A stretch of DNA of 64,000 nucleotides from Astropecten irregularis (GCA_963971285.1 OZ020248.1:10478001-10542000), one strand, 5' to 3'. Positions 20,911-33,749 are shown, numbered from the stretch's first letter. Notes: a model not told the origin generated them from the sequence alone. A program made the numbers and translations.

Positions 20911-20976
20911 AAATGGTGATGAATTTCATCACTCCATGTCATACCCAAGTCTGTGTGGCACAGTATTAACACAGGA
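20911..20976 (-). promoter_or_regulatory. Conserved proximal block upstream of FMO-C
   Basis: Mirror copy of 6691-6760: gatgaaattcatcactcc-type core and tgttaatactgtgcc word, about 100-160 bp upstream of the FMO-C ATG. Confidence 0.4.
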
Positions 20977-21399
20977 TTCAAATGTGTACATGTACACTAC
21001 ACATAAACTGTACTTTTCTATAGGCTAGCGACTCTACATACAATAATAATGAGTACATTAAGTGGATACGCAATAATTCCATGCAAATTACTCGCACTTC
21101 GGCAAAACTCTCGACGGCTTCATAACAACCAAATATGAATCATCTAATAGATATCCTGAATTCCTGATTGTATTTCAAATCCAAATGCTATGGCAGGGTG
21201 TATACATCCGACCGAAGCAGCTTCTGCCGCCTCTTTACACGAAAGCAAAAGAGAAATGTAAACGCCATTTCGGCAAAATCCTGGCACACATACGTACATG
21301 TACGATGGCTGGGTTGGTGTAGGCCTACTTGTCGCGTTGTGTGACCCTGCCTCCAACTCTACCTGTATACACATCATGGACTCGACAGGGCTGGCCGGG

Positions 21400-21409
21400 T
21401 TTATATATA
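21400..21409 (-). promoter_or_regulatory. TATA-like element upstream of FMO-C
   Basis: Mirror copy of the TATATATAAA at 6257-6266, about 580 bp upstream of the FMO-C ATG. Confidence 0.4.
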
Positions 21410-21767
21410 AAAAAACAACAACACGGTCGCATACCCACAGGTCCAAGTTCACGTATGGATTATATTTTATATAGGTATAATAGATGATAATATAAAAACC
21501 TGCAAACTACGTAGGCCCATAGGGAATACCCTGTAGTACGTTGACAAATTGAAAGCCACAATAATATATTTGCATGCAGGCGCTGCTTTATGAACATGAA
21601 CGAGTTTCGACGCATGATTTTGCATTTTGTTTAGCCTGTTTGTTTGACGTATCTTGTTGTGCTATTCCAAATAGCAGAGTTGCAAGAAGTCTATCGCATA
21701 TGTTATAGAGGAACAGAGACACTAATGACTTGATTGAATTCGAGTTAGAAATATAGATCCTGAGTCA

Positions 21768-22617
21768 GAATACCGAGTCATCGAGATCGAATTCGAGTCC
21801 AAGTCCCGAGTAATCCAAGCCAAGTTCTAGTCTGAGCACCGAGTCATCCAGGTCTAGTCCGGGTTCGTTTCCCGAGTCATCCAGGTTGAGTCCACGTCCA
21901 GAGTCATCCAAGTCAAATCCTAGTGCTAAGCACCGAGTCATCCAGCTTGAGTCCGGGTTCGATCCCGAGTCATCCAGGTCAAGTCCTAGTGCTAAGCACC
22001 GAGTCATCCAGCTCGAGTCCGGGTTCGATTCCCGAGTCATCCAGGTCAAGTCCTAGTGCTAAGCACCGAGTCATCCAGCTCGAGTTCCGGTTCGATTCCC
22101 GAATCATCCAAGTCAAGTCCTAGTGCTAAGCACCGAGACATCCAGCTCGAGTCCGGGTTCGATTCCCGAGTCATCCAGGTCAAGTCCTAGTTCTGAGCCC
22201 CAAGTCATCCAGGTCGAGTCCGGGTTCGATTCCCGAGTCATCCAGGTCGAGTTCGAGTCCCGAGTCATTCAAGTCAAGACCTAGTCTGCATGAGCCCCCA
22301 GTCATCCAGGTCTAGTCCAGGTTCGTTTCCCGAGTCATCCAGGTCGAGTCCAAGTCCCGAGCCATCCAAGTCAAGTCCTAGTGCTAAGCCCCGAGTCATC
22401 CAGGTCGAGTCCGGGTTCGTTTCCCGAGTCATCCAGGTCGAGTCCAAGTCCCGAGCCATCCAAGTCAAGTCCTAGTGCTAAGCCCCGAGTCATCCAGGTC
22501 GAGTCCCAGTTCGTTTCCCGAGTCATCCAGGCCGAGTCCAAGTCCCGAGTCTTCCAAGTCAAGTCCTCATTCATGTCGAGTTCGAGTCCCGAGTCATCCA
22601 AGTCAAGTCCTAGTGCT
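21768..22617. repeat. 33/67-bp array carrying B-box-like motifs (right arm)
   Basis: Plus-strand GGTTCGATTCC starts at 22022, 22089, 22156 and 22223 (67-bp period). The next unit at 21957 has lost one base. The half of the array with GGTTCGTTTCC is longer than in the left arm by about one repeat pair (22330-22470). Confidence 0.92.
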
Positions 22618-22856
22618 TCTTATTTTCAGTCTAGATCAGAGATTATGTTTTTTAAACCTGAAACCGCCCTGCTAAACGGGGCAACACCGGTGCTCTACCG
22701 ATCTTAACCGGCGAAGCCATACCGGTGTACTGCCAATGTATACCCTTGCAATGCCTTTGCTCGTTCCGCCGGGCAACGAATCGGCAGACATTTTTGAGCA
22801 TGTTCAAATATTTTTAATGACGCCTACCATTGCAAATGTTATTGCCGATGTGCAAC

Positions 22857-23408
22857 CGATGTACTGCCGTTCTTACAGATGTGCTACCGTTCTTACAGAT
22901 GTGCTACCGTTCTTACCGATGTACTGCCGTTCTTACAGATGTGCTACCGTTCTTACAGATGTGCTACCGTTCTTACCGATGTGCTACCGTTCTTACCGAT
23001 GTGCTACCGTTCTTACCGATGTGCTACCGTTCTTACCGATGTCAAACCGTTCTTACTGATGTGAAACTGTTCTTACCGATGTCAAACCGTTCTTACTGTT
23101 GAAACTGTTCTTACCAATGTGAAACCGTTCTTACCGATGTGAAACTGTTCTTACTGTTGTCAAACCGTTCTTACCGATGTCAAACCGTTCTTCCTGATGA
23201 AACTGTTCTTACCGATGTCAAATCGTTCTTACCGATGTGAAACTGTTCTTACTGTTGTCAAACCGTTCTTACCGATGTCAAACCGTTCTAACTGATGTGA
23301 AACTGTTCTTACCGATGTCAAACCGTTCTTACCGATGTCAAACCGTTCTTACCGATGTGAAACTGTTCTTACTCTTGTGAAACCGTTCTTACCGATGTGA
23401 AACCGTAG
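22857..23408. repeat. 20-bp tandem array (right arm), about 27 units
   Basis: Reverse complement of the array at 3803-4775, about 420 bp shorter. The contraction lies in the cacatcg/caacag part; the gtagcacatcg variants at one end are preserved. Confidence 0.93.
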
Positions 23409-23657
23409 TACTGCCTTACTAGTACCGATCCCAGAAAATCGACAAATTTGTGTGCAGGGTGGTATCGGTCCGGCGAGTCAGATCGGCTAGGTGTGACAGT
23501 GCTTTAATAATTATATAGAAACATACTGTTCTACACGACCTGAGCAAAATATCAACTCTAAAAATCTGAAATACGATGAATTACAGTACTGGTATACAAA
23601 ATATAATGCATTTGCCAGGTCGACCAATATCCAGTCTACATGAATATTTATTATGAG

Positions 23658-24006
<349 letters not shown>

Positions 24007-24069
24007 GCACTATAAATGCAATGAACATAATTTTGAGTCCTGTGTAATGTAATCTCTTTGAAAGAACGA

Positions 24070-24200
24070 TTTATATCTCGTACGTACGAGATATGATTCA
24101 TAAGTCGTACGTAGGAGATTATAAGTCGTACGTACGAGTTGTATGTCGGAGTCGGACGTACGACTTATATGTCGTTCGTACGACATATAATTCGTACACA
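24070..24200. repeat. Cluster of CGTACG palindromes (right arm)
   Basis: Mirror of 3022-3155, with one unit altered (gtcggagtcggacgtacg). Confidence 0.8.
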
Positions 24201-24520
24201 TTTATTTGTTCAGCATGTCCCTACAGCTTCGTACCTTTCAATCAACCATGCACTCAGCCACAGAAAAACACCGACCTGTCCCCGAATCGAGAAAAGTGCT
24301 TGTCTGAAAGCTATAGATCACAGCGCAGAGTGACGTCATATACGAACTCCCTGACCATGGGGTGATGAAAACAATGCGGCAAGTTGTATGGTTTTTACGA
24401 AAATAAGCTGCCAGGATTGTTTAAAGGTGGTATCATATTTTGGTGAGAAACCAAAACAGAAATGTTCACATATTAAGTATAACTTTAGGGTATGAAGATA
24501 GTGGGGGTAGAAACATATCC

Positions 24521-24955
24521 GATTCCCGAGTCATCCAGGTCGAGTCCGGGTCCGAGTCCCGCGTGATCCAGGTCAAATCGGGACCGATTCCGACATAATC
24601 CGGGTCGACTCCATACGATTCCTGAGTACAAGTTCCTAGTCATTCAGGACGAGTCCGTGTCCGATTCCCGAGTCATCCAGGTCGAGTCCTAGTCTGAGTC
24701 CAGAGTCATCAAGGTTAAGTCCGGGTCCGATTCCCGAATCATTTGGGTCGAGTTCGGGTCCGAGTCCCTAGTCATCCAGGTCGCGTCCGAGTACGAGTTC
24801 CTAGTCATCCAGGTCGAGTCCGGGTCCGATTCCCAAGACATTCGGGTCGAGTCCGGGTCCTAGTCCCGAGTCATCCAGGTCGAGTCCTTGTCAAAGTTCC
24901 GAGTCATCCAGGTCGAGTCATCCAGGTCGAGGCCGGCCGGGTCGGAGTCCCGAAT
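24521..24955. repeat. 33-bp tandem array, first block (right arm)
   Basis: Mirror of 2303-2708, about one unit longer. Confidence 0.85.
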
Positions 24956-25474
24956 CATATAATTATTAGGTCGATCCAAGTCCGACCTCTACTGAACGGG
25001 AACATTTTCACGAAATACTTTCACATGATTATTACTGGTTTTGTCATCTTTTATTAGGCGTCCAGATAAGACATTTTTTCAGATGCATCACCAAATTATA
25101 ATGTTTCTTTTGAAAAGTTCAGAATTTGTAAAGCAAAAATATATCATTCAAATTGTTTCATTCATAACTACAAAATGTGCAGTGTGCATGTATACAAAGT
25201 TAATGTTAATAAAAATTTACCCATGATTCAGTATAGATTATATTATATTCCAAAACTAGACTTGAATAAGAGTATTGATATAAAGTTCAAACTACCACAC
25301 TTATATGCAGAAACTGTTTAGCACGACCTGAGAAAAAATGTCAACTCTAAAAATCTGAAATACGGTGATACTGGCATATGAGAATATAATGCATTTCCTG
25401 GGTCCACTATAACCCATGCAAACGTCAAATCATGCAGTACATATGAATACGATATTTATTAATATTAAATATAC

Positions 25475-25900
25475 AGGGTGTCCCAGAAAAAATGCAACAT
25501 TTTTTTAAAATCAAACTGTTTATCACTTCAAGAATCAGATGTGTGATACAACCATGTATTGGCTATTACCATGTATACTTTAAGCATATTGGGGCTGAAA
25601 TTTGCGAAAATATGACCAATTGAAAGAGTATACTTCTTAAAAAGAAATTTGCAAGGATAACACGCATAGTGGTCAAAACACACATAACGTGTATAATGAA
25701 AGAAAGATGAAAATCGGGTTTTGAGGTTGGGTGATTCTGTCTTAGTTTTTTAAACTTCATTTTAGTCAAATTTTGCTCAAGTTCTACATGGTGATAGCCA
25801 AGACAAAGCTGCATCACATATCTGAATCTTGAATTGATAAACACTTTAAGTTTCATATGAATAGTTCTCGACACAAGTGTTGCGTTTTTTGGGACACCCT
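25475..25900. mobile_element. Mariner-like MITE (right arm)
   Basis: Mirror of 1359-1784: agggtgtcccagaaaaaatg at the left, tttttgggacaccct at the right. Confidence 0.75.
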
Positions 25901-26287
25901 ATATAACATGAATGGAATGAACATTTCCCAGTCGTAATAATTATAAACTCTTTGAAAGAACATTTCATCCAGAAATGTCTTCCGTCAAGCAGGCACACAG
26001 CGGCTGAAAAAAGACGAGGTCACACTGGAAGGTCATGACATTATTTTAATTAGTTTACGCGACCAGCATTGGCAAGACGGTTTTCCAATTCCAACATGAC
26101 ACGACAGCCATGATTCGTCAGTGGCTTTCAACTGTGGTATTTCGAATTCTACTACGTTTTCACGAAGCCCTACGATCGATCGTAACTCGAGTAACGAAGG
26201 ATAACACATCGTATCCTATGTAGGGCTGCAATGCAACATAAGTCCTACGAATTATAGTAATCAATGCAAACGTAAAATCGTTAATAC

Positions 26288-26411
26288 CTATCTTGTCACT
26301 CTGCTCGAAACAGACCGGTTCCAGCCCACACTCCAGGCAAGATTTAGTGCATAACAGCCCGGAGACTCCAGCCCCGATCACTGCCACTCGTTTAACCTTC
26401 ATGACCGGCAT
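26288..26411 (-). pseudogene. FMO-D, orphan first coding exon
   Basis: A single, intact 124-bp FMO exon 1: ATG at 26411, residues [20 protein letters not shown] and onward to EQSDKIG, ending in phase 1 before a GT donor at 26287. No exons 2-6 follow before the right arm of the inverted duplication; the next exons on this strand are those of FMO-C. The upstream sequence keeps the conserved proximal block. MPVMK is shared with FMO-F, while the exon end and donor (gacaagatag, gtattaacgatt) match FMO-B. It may be a dead exon, or an alternative first exon for FMO-C, because phase 1 joins correctly to FMO-C exon 2. The sequence alone does not decide. Confidence 0.8.
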
Positions 26412-26506
26412 CTTGCAGAGACGAATACCAACAATGCTCACACCTGACAATATTAAAAGTCCGTTTAATCTACACGAAAATGAAAACCCAAAAAGAGACA
26501 AAACGG

Positions 26507-26545
26507 CGATGATGTCATCACTCCACGTCCAGAGTGTTAACACAG
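26507..26545 (-). promoter_or_regulatory. Conserved proximal block upstream of FMO-D
   Basis: Plus-strand gatgatgtcatcactcc and gagtgttaacacag. The palindromic gatgacatcatc resembles a CRE/AP-1-type site and lies about 100 bp upstream of the ATG. Confidence 0.4.
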
Positions 26546-26749
26546 AAATCTAAGCATCGTAAAACACACCTCGAAAGTCTAGGCTTCTCTACATTTTTGA
26601 CTAGGCATACAATGATACGGATACCGGATACCGGATACACAATCATAATTCCATGGAAATAACTCGAAGTTTATGAATCTCTACAAAGCGTCATGATATA
26701 TGAATCACCTAACAAATAGTTATGATCCAGCCAACACCCTGCTTACAGG

Positions 26750-27138
26750 CATGGCCAGTTCTACGAGGGTGGTTGGCCCCCCCCAAAAAAAATAAAAAAA
26801 ATAAAAATAAAAAAATAAAACAAATTCAGCCCACACCAAAAAAATAAAACACCAACAAATGCAATTGAATGAGAAAATCTCGAAAATACTGGATCTTTCC
26901 AGTTTTTAAGTTACATAAAAAACGCACTGTGTATGATATAGGTGCATGCCTTTGTACTGTTAAAAAGATGTAGCAGAAGCGAGTGTTAGAAGAAGGGTCT
27001 ATTTTTATAGCCCCCACCAAAAAAATAAAATAAAATAAAATTAAAAAAAACACACAAAATGCCTCTTCTAGCCACCCCCCCTCCCCAAACGCCTCTCAGT
27101 CTAGCCCCCAAAATATTGGCTATAGAACTGCGCTTGCC
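26750..27138. mobile_element. A/C-rich TIR element, AGTTCTA ends
   Basis: Loosely inverted ends (caggcatggccagttctacg against tatagaactgcgcttgcctg), with C-run and A-rich segments inside (ccccccaaaaaaaataaa). A related element is at 43712-44040 (tctacaggggg, ctctagaaccgcgcctg). No coding capacity. Confidence 0.55.
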
Positions 27139-27776
27139 TGCTTGCATTTCAAATACAAAGACTAGCCAGGAGATCATATATCAGATTGAAGCTGGCTATA
27201 TGCTTTTCAGCAATACAAAATTAAGTGACATTGTTACAATAAGGCTCTATATCTGTTAATAATGTTATTGAGGCAAAATAATTAGCACATGACGACTCCA
27301 TAAAGAGTTCCGTCGACATATAGCTATGAAAAAATTGCCATTTTCTTTTAAATTAATGGCTTTTTAATGTACTGGTAGATTTTCGTTAGTTTCGTACATG
27401 CAATTTCATGTACATATTGTACATAATACACAAACACTGAAAAAGGGAACAAACCTATAGCTCAATGTATGTTGATAACGTCATCTATGTGGACTCAGCA
27501 TCATCATGATCATCTAAAGCTAAACATCGACAAGAACGTAACTAATCGACTAGTACTAAAGCTACTGCTCTGCTGTCGGTAGATCATGGAGGTAGAAATA
27601 GAATCGAGACTTGGAGAAGTATACTATGTTTCCCCCTATTAGTATAATACAGTCAAACACATCCTCCATATGAGTCAGCACGTTGCGAGCCCTCGACCGC
27701 CTGCATTCGATTCACAACTCTCATGCATTATAAAATGCCAGTGCCAGATCGCTCAACCATTTCGGTTACCTTGCCT
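27139..27776. other. Intergenic, no gene seen
   Basis: AT-rich sequence without a recognisable gene, RNA or repeat. Confidence 0.5.
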
Positions 27777-28824
27777 ACATAGTCCGGGAGCTGGGTGAGG
27801 TTTATTTAACATGGAAGGTACAAAAGGTTTGAGGTGCTGGGGGTGTAGTACTACCCAGCCCATACACAGAACAGCCATTCTTACGTTGCGCAGGTGGTGG
27901 GTGTGGCAGGGGGCCACACCCGAAAACCCCCCAAAATTGGATTTAATTATCATGAAAGGTACAAGTGCCATTCCTATGCCAAATGACTGCAGGCACCACA
28001 CGTAATCCAAATCCGCAACGTAAGAATGGAATTTCTGGTGGAAAGATCACTTAAGAACAACGTTAATTAGCGCTAATTAAGGTTTTAATTAACATGAAAG
28101 GTACAAGTGTGGAACCAAATCAGGAATGTAGAGGGTGGTTGTCTGATTGAGAATCACTAACGTAAGAATGAAAATTGTGGTGGAAAGGTCACATAAGAAC
28201 AGGTCAAAGGTCACTAATTAAGCCGGGAACTCATTAAAATTGCCATATCTCTTGACCTTCATTACATACAAAGTTGAAATTGGTCTCAAAATGAAGAGGG
28301 AGTAAAGATGCACCACTGGGATGTCAAAAGTTTCACGAATGTTACTTCTAACTGGGTCAAATTTGGGAAAAACACCCCAAAAATGTACCCTTATGACCCC
28401 CTGGGCTAATTACCGTTTTAATTAACATGAAAGGTACAAGTACGAAACCACTTGGGATTTGTAGAGGGTGGATAGCTGATTGAGAATCACTAACGTAAGA
28501 ATGAAAATTGTGGTGGGAAGGTCACTTAAGAATAGGTCAAAGGTCATGCCACGCCTAATAAACCCTAATTAACATTTTAATTAACATTGGGGGTACACGC
28601 ATAAAACCACATGGATATTGTTAAGAATGGTGTGCTGATTCAGAATCACCAACTTAAGAACAAAAATTGTGGTGGAAAGGTCACTTAAGAATAGGTCAAA
28701 GGTCATCCAATGTCTAATCAACCCTAATTAACGTTGTAATTAACGTTGAAGGTACACGCTTAAAACGACTTGGATATTGTTGAGAATGGTGTCCTGATTC
28801 AGAATCACCAATTTAATAACAGAA

Positions 28825-29030
28825 ATACACAGGTTTACACTTCCAAAAAAGCGCATGCGTGATAGTGCCTCGTTTTGAAGTCGCGATCAAAACTGCCGAA
28901 GTGTAAACCCGTGTATTGTCTTCGACAATGGACGGGCTTACACTTAGAAAAGTGCGCACGCGTGGAAGTGCCTCGTTTTGAAGCTGCGATCAAAATCCAA
29001 GATGGCCGCCATGGTGTAAACCCGTGTATT
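28825..29030. mobile_element. MITE with ATACACGGGTTTACAC ends, in the fold-back arm
   Basis: Inverted ends atacacaggtttacac and gtgtaaacccgtgtat, with two internal halves that are inverted copies of each other (gcctcgttttgaag). It interrupts the left arm after cagaa; the right arm has the uninterrupted site. A second copy is at 37965-38170. Confidence 0.88.
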
Positions 29031-29393
29031 GTGGTTGAAAGGTCAGTTCAGAATAGGTCAAAGGTCATATACCACACACAATATTAAACCTTATAATTAG
29101 ACATACAATTTAAAATGCGATTTAAAGGTTTATTGTAATCAAATTTGGGAAAGAGGGGGAAATGCTTTAATATTATTGCTTAATAAATCATTAAGGACTA
29201 TATAAATTTTAATGTTTATGTAAGTGCTTAATTTTGACCCAGAAGTTACAAAATCAGTACATGTCTGCCCCACCCTCCCAAAAGGCCCCCTAGGAACCAA
29301 TCCACGCAAAATTAGTGTGTCACGACAACTACAGAACTGGTAAGACTCGCACCACAGTATACTTCGTGGTGTTCTGCATGTGACGTAAGCAAG

Positions 29394-29710
29394 CAGAGCT
29401 ACCAAGTCTCACGCATTGTGGGTGAGACTCACGCATTTAGGGTCCGTCTCGCGGTCTCACGCATGACACCCATATTTCTCACGCATCGGGACCCGACAAG
29501 GAAAACAAGAAAAAAAGTAGCATTATTTGCATTGTTTCCCTTTTGTTTTTCAAAATAAATTTTAAAAAAGGAGAAAAAGGTCACTTAAGTATGCACCAGA
29601 TCGCACCATTAAGAGCTAAAAATTGAAAAAGCTCCCTACCATGGGAGGGGGGACACCCCCTCCCCCCACTCAATCTCACTCATGAAAAAATTTTGAACTT
29701 GGCATCTCTG
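29394..29710. mobile_element. hAT-like MITE in the fold-back loop
   Basis: Ends cagagctaccaagt and acttggcatctctg are inverted and flanked by AGCAAG on both sides. The interior has repeated ctcacgcat words. Confidence 0.65.
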
Positions 29711-30686
29711 AGCAAGGTTTTTCATTGCGAAAAGCGGGGTGCTAAATTATGGGTCTAAAATACAGTATTTTACCATATACACTGTACGATATTTTTTAGC
29801 ACAAACAATGATAGACAGGTAGAGTTTTATAACAATACAGATGTATTTAACTTCAAATGAGTTTTGATTACAGTAAACCTGTAAGTATAGGCCTACACGT
29901 TTAAAATCACTTAGAAATTATTGATAATGGCCTCCGATCTAAGAATAACCATAATATTTGACTATCAGTACTTTTTAAAACAAGTGTTTATATTTTACCC
30001 AACTTAATTGGCCCCAAGTGCCTCTTGGATTTAGGAATACCGGAACAATCCCCACCGAGGGGATGCAAAATTCAAGGCGTCTGCGCTCTACTACTGAATA
30101 TGGGTGTGGTCTTTATAGCGAAAGAAGGCATGTACATAATTATTACCATCATGGTTGTGAATTAGCCTACTGACATAAAACCATCAAAACTAGTGTCAAA
30201 CAGTCAAAGGACAGTGAAAAGACTTAGTTCAGACTTGATGGTACATCTACATGTATTTTGCAGCAGTTTATTACTTGTATTCATATATTCATATATTGAG
30301 AGGTTGATAGGTTATCTTGAACAATAGACCTGAATTTCTGACTTCAACATGCTCAATAATATGTATGTAGAATGTGCGACGATGTTGTTTAACTCTACAC
30401 CTGGAGACCCCCATAACAACATCCACAAAATTTGTTAAGAAACTAAATGAAGAAATTTAGAGAGGGTCTGGGGGTACTGCATCAGTAGGCATGGGCGTAG
30501 ATCCCGGGGGAGGGGGGGGGGGGGGGCTAGGGGGTTGCAACCCCCCCCCCCCCCCAGGTTTTCACTTTTTATATATATAAAAAAATGATTTTGTGCACAA
30601 ACGTATATGGAAGTACTACCCAGCTACACAATCAACCCCCCCAGGTCTGAGGACGTGTCTACACTACTGTCAGTAGGGGTAAGGGG
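29711..30686. other. Fold-back loop sequence, no gene seen
   Basis: AT-rich, ending in a G-run/C-run segment (30505-30556) that follows gcatgggcgtagatcc. That word recurs in inverted form at 36580-36600 (tctacgtccatgc) and suggests the end of another hAT-like element. Confidence 0.4.
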
Positions 30687-31530
30687 CAGCGGCGTAGCTA
30701 GGATTTTTTCAGTAGGGGGGCAATGGGGGGCCTTGGAATTTTGTGGGGGGCACCCAGATTTTTTTTCGAAACTTGAGACACAATAATGAGAAATTAGCGC
30801 AAAGTCTTTGCGGCCGGGGTCGAGGGCCCGCTTAAGGTCCCTGGAAGCTCAGGGGCTCTAGATATTATGTGGTGCAATCTGAGCCATATTTTGGGATCAT
30901 TTGTTCCAATAAATGTATTCATTTATTTGTAACCAACACTCTTGAGCGGGAGAAATTCGAACTCAAGTGGGAGAGTGGAAGAATTCGGAAAATTTGAAAC
31001 TTTGTTCACAATACATAGGTATACAGGGCGTATAGCTACATGTAGGATTTTTGGGGAGCTTACCACTTCGTGGGGGTGAGATAATGCATGATTTTTCACA
31101 AAATTTACTTTCAAGCATTTTCTGGTAAGCGTTATCTGGAAGGGTACGATAACTAAGGAAATCTTGTCCTCATCAATATTATCAATACACTGTATTAGCA
31201 AGATTGATGGTGTGGAAAGAGAGGGCAGGGATTTGATTTTTGAGGGAAATTTTTGGGTAAAAACTGTAACGAAGATGCAATTTTTCACGGCCGCACGGAC
31301 GGCCGTAGACGAGAATATATTCTGATACATGTAGTCTGAAATGTTGCACAGATTTCTTCAATCTAGGGTCTTAAAGACTCGATAACAATTGCTAAAAGTC
31401 AAAAATATCACTTTGGAACAATAGATGCTATTAAGTTGTTTTTATTTCCTTTATAGCTGTCGTACCCTACAGATATACGCTTACCATTTTTTCCTACCCA
31501 TGATTTGTGTGGGGTGTATCTATGCCCCTG
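30687..31530. mobile_element. hAT-like non-autonomous element, truncated relative of 42155-43043
   Basis: Starts cagcggcgtagctaggat and shares with 42155-43043 the interior words tgaaatgttgcacagattt-type, taaaagtcaaaaatatcac-type and ttttatttcctttatagct. The far terminus is degraded near 31530. No transposase frame. Confidence 0.65.
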
Positions 31531-32894
31531 GTAAGGGGGTATTTTGTATGCAGAAGGGGTGGCTGTGGAGGCAGGTTGAGCTGCATTGGCATTTCCATGG
31601 GATAGCGACATTTTTGTAACATTGCGTATTCCATGGTAACATAAGTTACATGTACCTGTTAAGTGGCACTTAATATGATTCCCCTTGAAATGCATGTAAT
31701 TGTCAAATATTATGGTTATTCTTGAATGGGAGACCATTCTAAGTGATTTTAAATGAGTAAACTCCACTTTTTAAATTGTCTAATTATTAGGCTCAATATT
31801 GGGTGTGGTATATGACCTTTGACCTATTCTGAAGTGACCTTTCCACCACAATTTCTGTTCTTAAATTGGTGATTCTGAATCAGGACACCATTCTCAACAA
31901 TATCCAAGTCGTTTTAAGCGTGTACCTTCAACGTTAATTACAACGTTAATTAGGGTTGATTAGACATTGGATGACCTTTGACCTATTCTTAAGTGACCTT
32001 TCCACCACAATTTTTGTTCTTAAGTTGGTGATTCTGAATCAGCACACCATTCTTAACAATATCCATGTAGTTTTATGCGTGTACCTCCAATGTAATTAAA
32101 ATGTTAATTAGGGTTTATTAGGCGTGGCATGACCTTTGACCTATTCTTAAGTGACCTTCCCACCACAATTTTCATTCTTACGTTAGTGATTCTCAATCAG
32201 CTATCCACCCTCTACAAATTCCAAGTGGTTCGTACTTGTACCTTTCATGTTAATTAAAACGGTAATTAGCCCAGGGGGTCATAAGGGTACATTTTGGGGT
32301 GTTTTCCTAAATTTGACCCAGTTAGAAGTAACATTCTTGAAACTTTTGACATCCCAGTGGTGCATCTTTACTCCCTCTTCATTTTGAGACCAATTTCAAC
32401 TTTGTATGTTATGAAGGTCAAGAGATATGGCAATTTTAATGAGTTCCCGGCTTAATTAGTGACCTTTGACCTGTTCTTATGTGACCTTTCCACCACAATT
32501 TTCATTCTTACGTTAGTGATTCTCAATCAGACAACCACCTCTACATTCCTGATTTGGTTTCACACTTGTACCTTTCATGTTAATTAAAACCTTAATTAGC
32601 GCTAATTAACGTCGTTCTTAAGTGATCTTTCCACCAGAAATTCCATTCTTACGTTGCGGATTTGGATTACGTGTGGTGCCTGCAGTCATTTGCCATAGAA
32701 ATGACACTTGTACCTTTCATGATAATTAAATCCAATTTTGGGGGTTTTCGGGTGTGGCCCCTTGCCACACCCACCACCTGCGCAACGTAAGAATGGCTGT
32801 TCTGTGTATGGGCTGGGTAGTACTACACCCCCAGCACCTCAAACCTTTTGTACCTTCCATGTTAAATAAACCTCACCCAGCTCCCGGACTAACA

Positions 32895-33539
32895 CGTACA
32901 CCGTTCTGTTATTAAACCTGCATGGTTCTGTTCAAGAGGCAGCGGGACAAATTTTCAGATACTGAAGTCTTAAAGCTGCATGCTGTAATCTAGGGGTAAA
33001 CTGTCTCTGCTATATCTGGAATAGGACCTAACCCATTTTTTTCCATGGCTTCATGGTTTGACCTTGCTCTATAATAACATGTAGTTTGACCATAGAGCTA
33101 CCTCTATGGTTTGACCATAACTAGCTTACATAAACGTTTTGGCGTGGCCAGTAGGCCTAGCGCATGCGTATTGCGCATTAGCACTCACGCCGTGCGTTGA
33201 TGGGTCCACTTGTTTTGCGATGCGCATGCGGCACACGAGTTGAGATTGCGCTTGCGTACCGTGCAGTACGCGTGTTGGAAAGATTTCCTTGTTGCGCAAT
33301 CACCTCATGCACAATGAAGGTTATTCTACCTCCATGCTCCATGTTAGGAGGATGGTACGGAGTGATAATCCCCCCTTTCTTATAGTTGGTCCGGGAAGTT
33401 GGTGAATTTAAGAATAGTATTCTTAAATTTGTTCATGGTAAGTGCATGATTTTTACTTGGTCGCAAACTCAGTGAACTTAATTTGATTATACACCATGGA
33501 GCTAATTACACGTACAATGTGCGTTATAATTTGTAAGTT
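32895..33539. other. Intergenic, no gene seen
   Basis: Contains repeated gtttgaccat/ctatggtttgacc words near 33050-33120 and a gc-rich gcgcatgcg segment at 33160-33260. No recognisable gene. Confidence 0.45.
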
Positions 33540-33744
33540 TGTTATAACGGGATCCGTTAGGATAGGTATAAAAAGTGCAGCCGGCCATTTTGATAACCCG
33601 GTCTGGTCGGGGTCATAATATGTAGGTGGAGTAGGGGGACAGGTCACACACTGCGAACTATGCATACACCCAAACCAATAGTATGTGCCAGGATGTTCCC
33701 TAAATGACGTTCAAATCTCTGCTTTGCTTTCTTAGTGGCGGCTG
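33540..33744 (+). promoter_or_regulatory. Displaced FMO-E upstream block with TATA-like element
   Basis: TATAAAA at 33567-33573, followed by gcagccggccattttg, cacacactgcgaact, gtgccaggatgttcc and gctttgctttc words in the same order as 6257-6445 upstream of FMO-B. In FMO-B this block is 0.6 kb before the ATG; here it is 2.0 kb away because transposons have filled the gap. Confidence 0.5.
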
Positions 33745-33749
33745 CTATA

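Larger units (their letters stand above)
27780..32891. mobile_element. Fold-back element with arms of about 1.1 kb
   Basis: Left arm 27780-29113 (with a 206-bp insertion) and right arm about 31765-32891 are inverted copies. Tips are tagtccgggagctgggtgag and its complement, each next to ACA (27777-27779, 32892-32894), a possible 3-bp target duplication. Each arm holds about four degenerate repeats of roughly 170 bp (ttaattaacatgaaaggtac, gagaatcactaacgtaagaa, ggtggaaaggtcacttaaga, ggtcaaaggtca). The loop contains other nested elements and no transposase. Confidence 0.85.

Noticed and set aside
31408..31767. 119-residue open frame in the fold-back loop
   Set aside because: Spans the edge of a hAT-like element and unrelated sequence; no domain.
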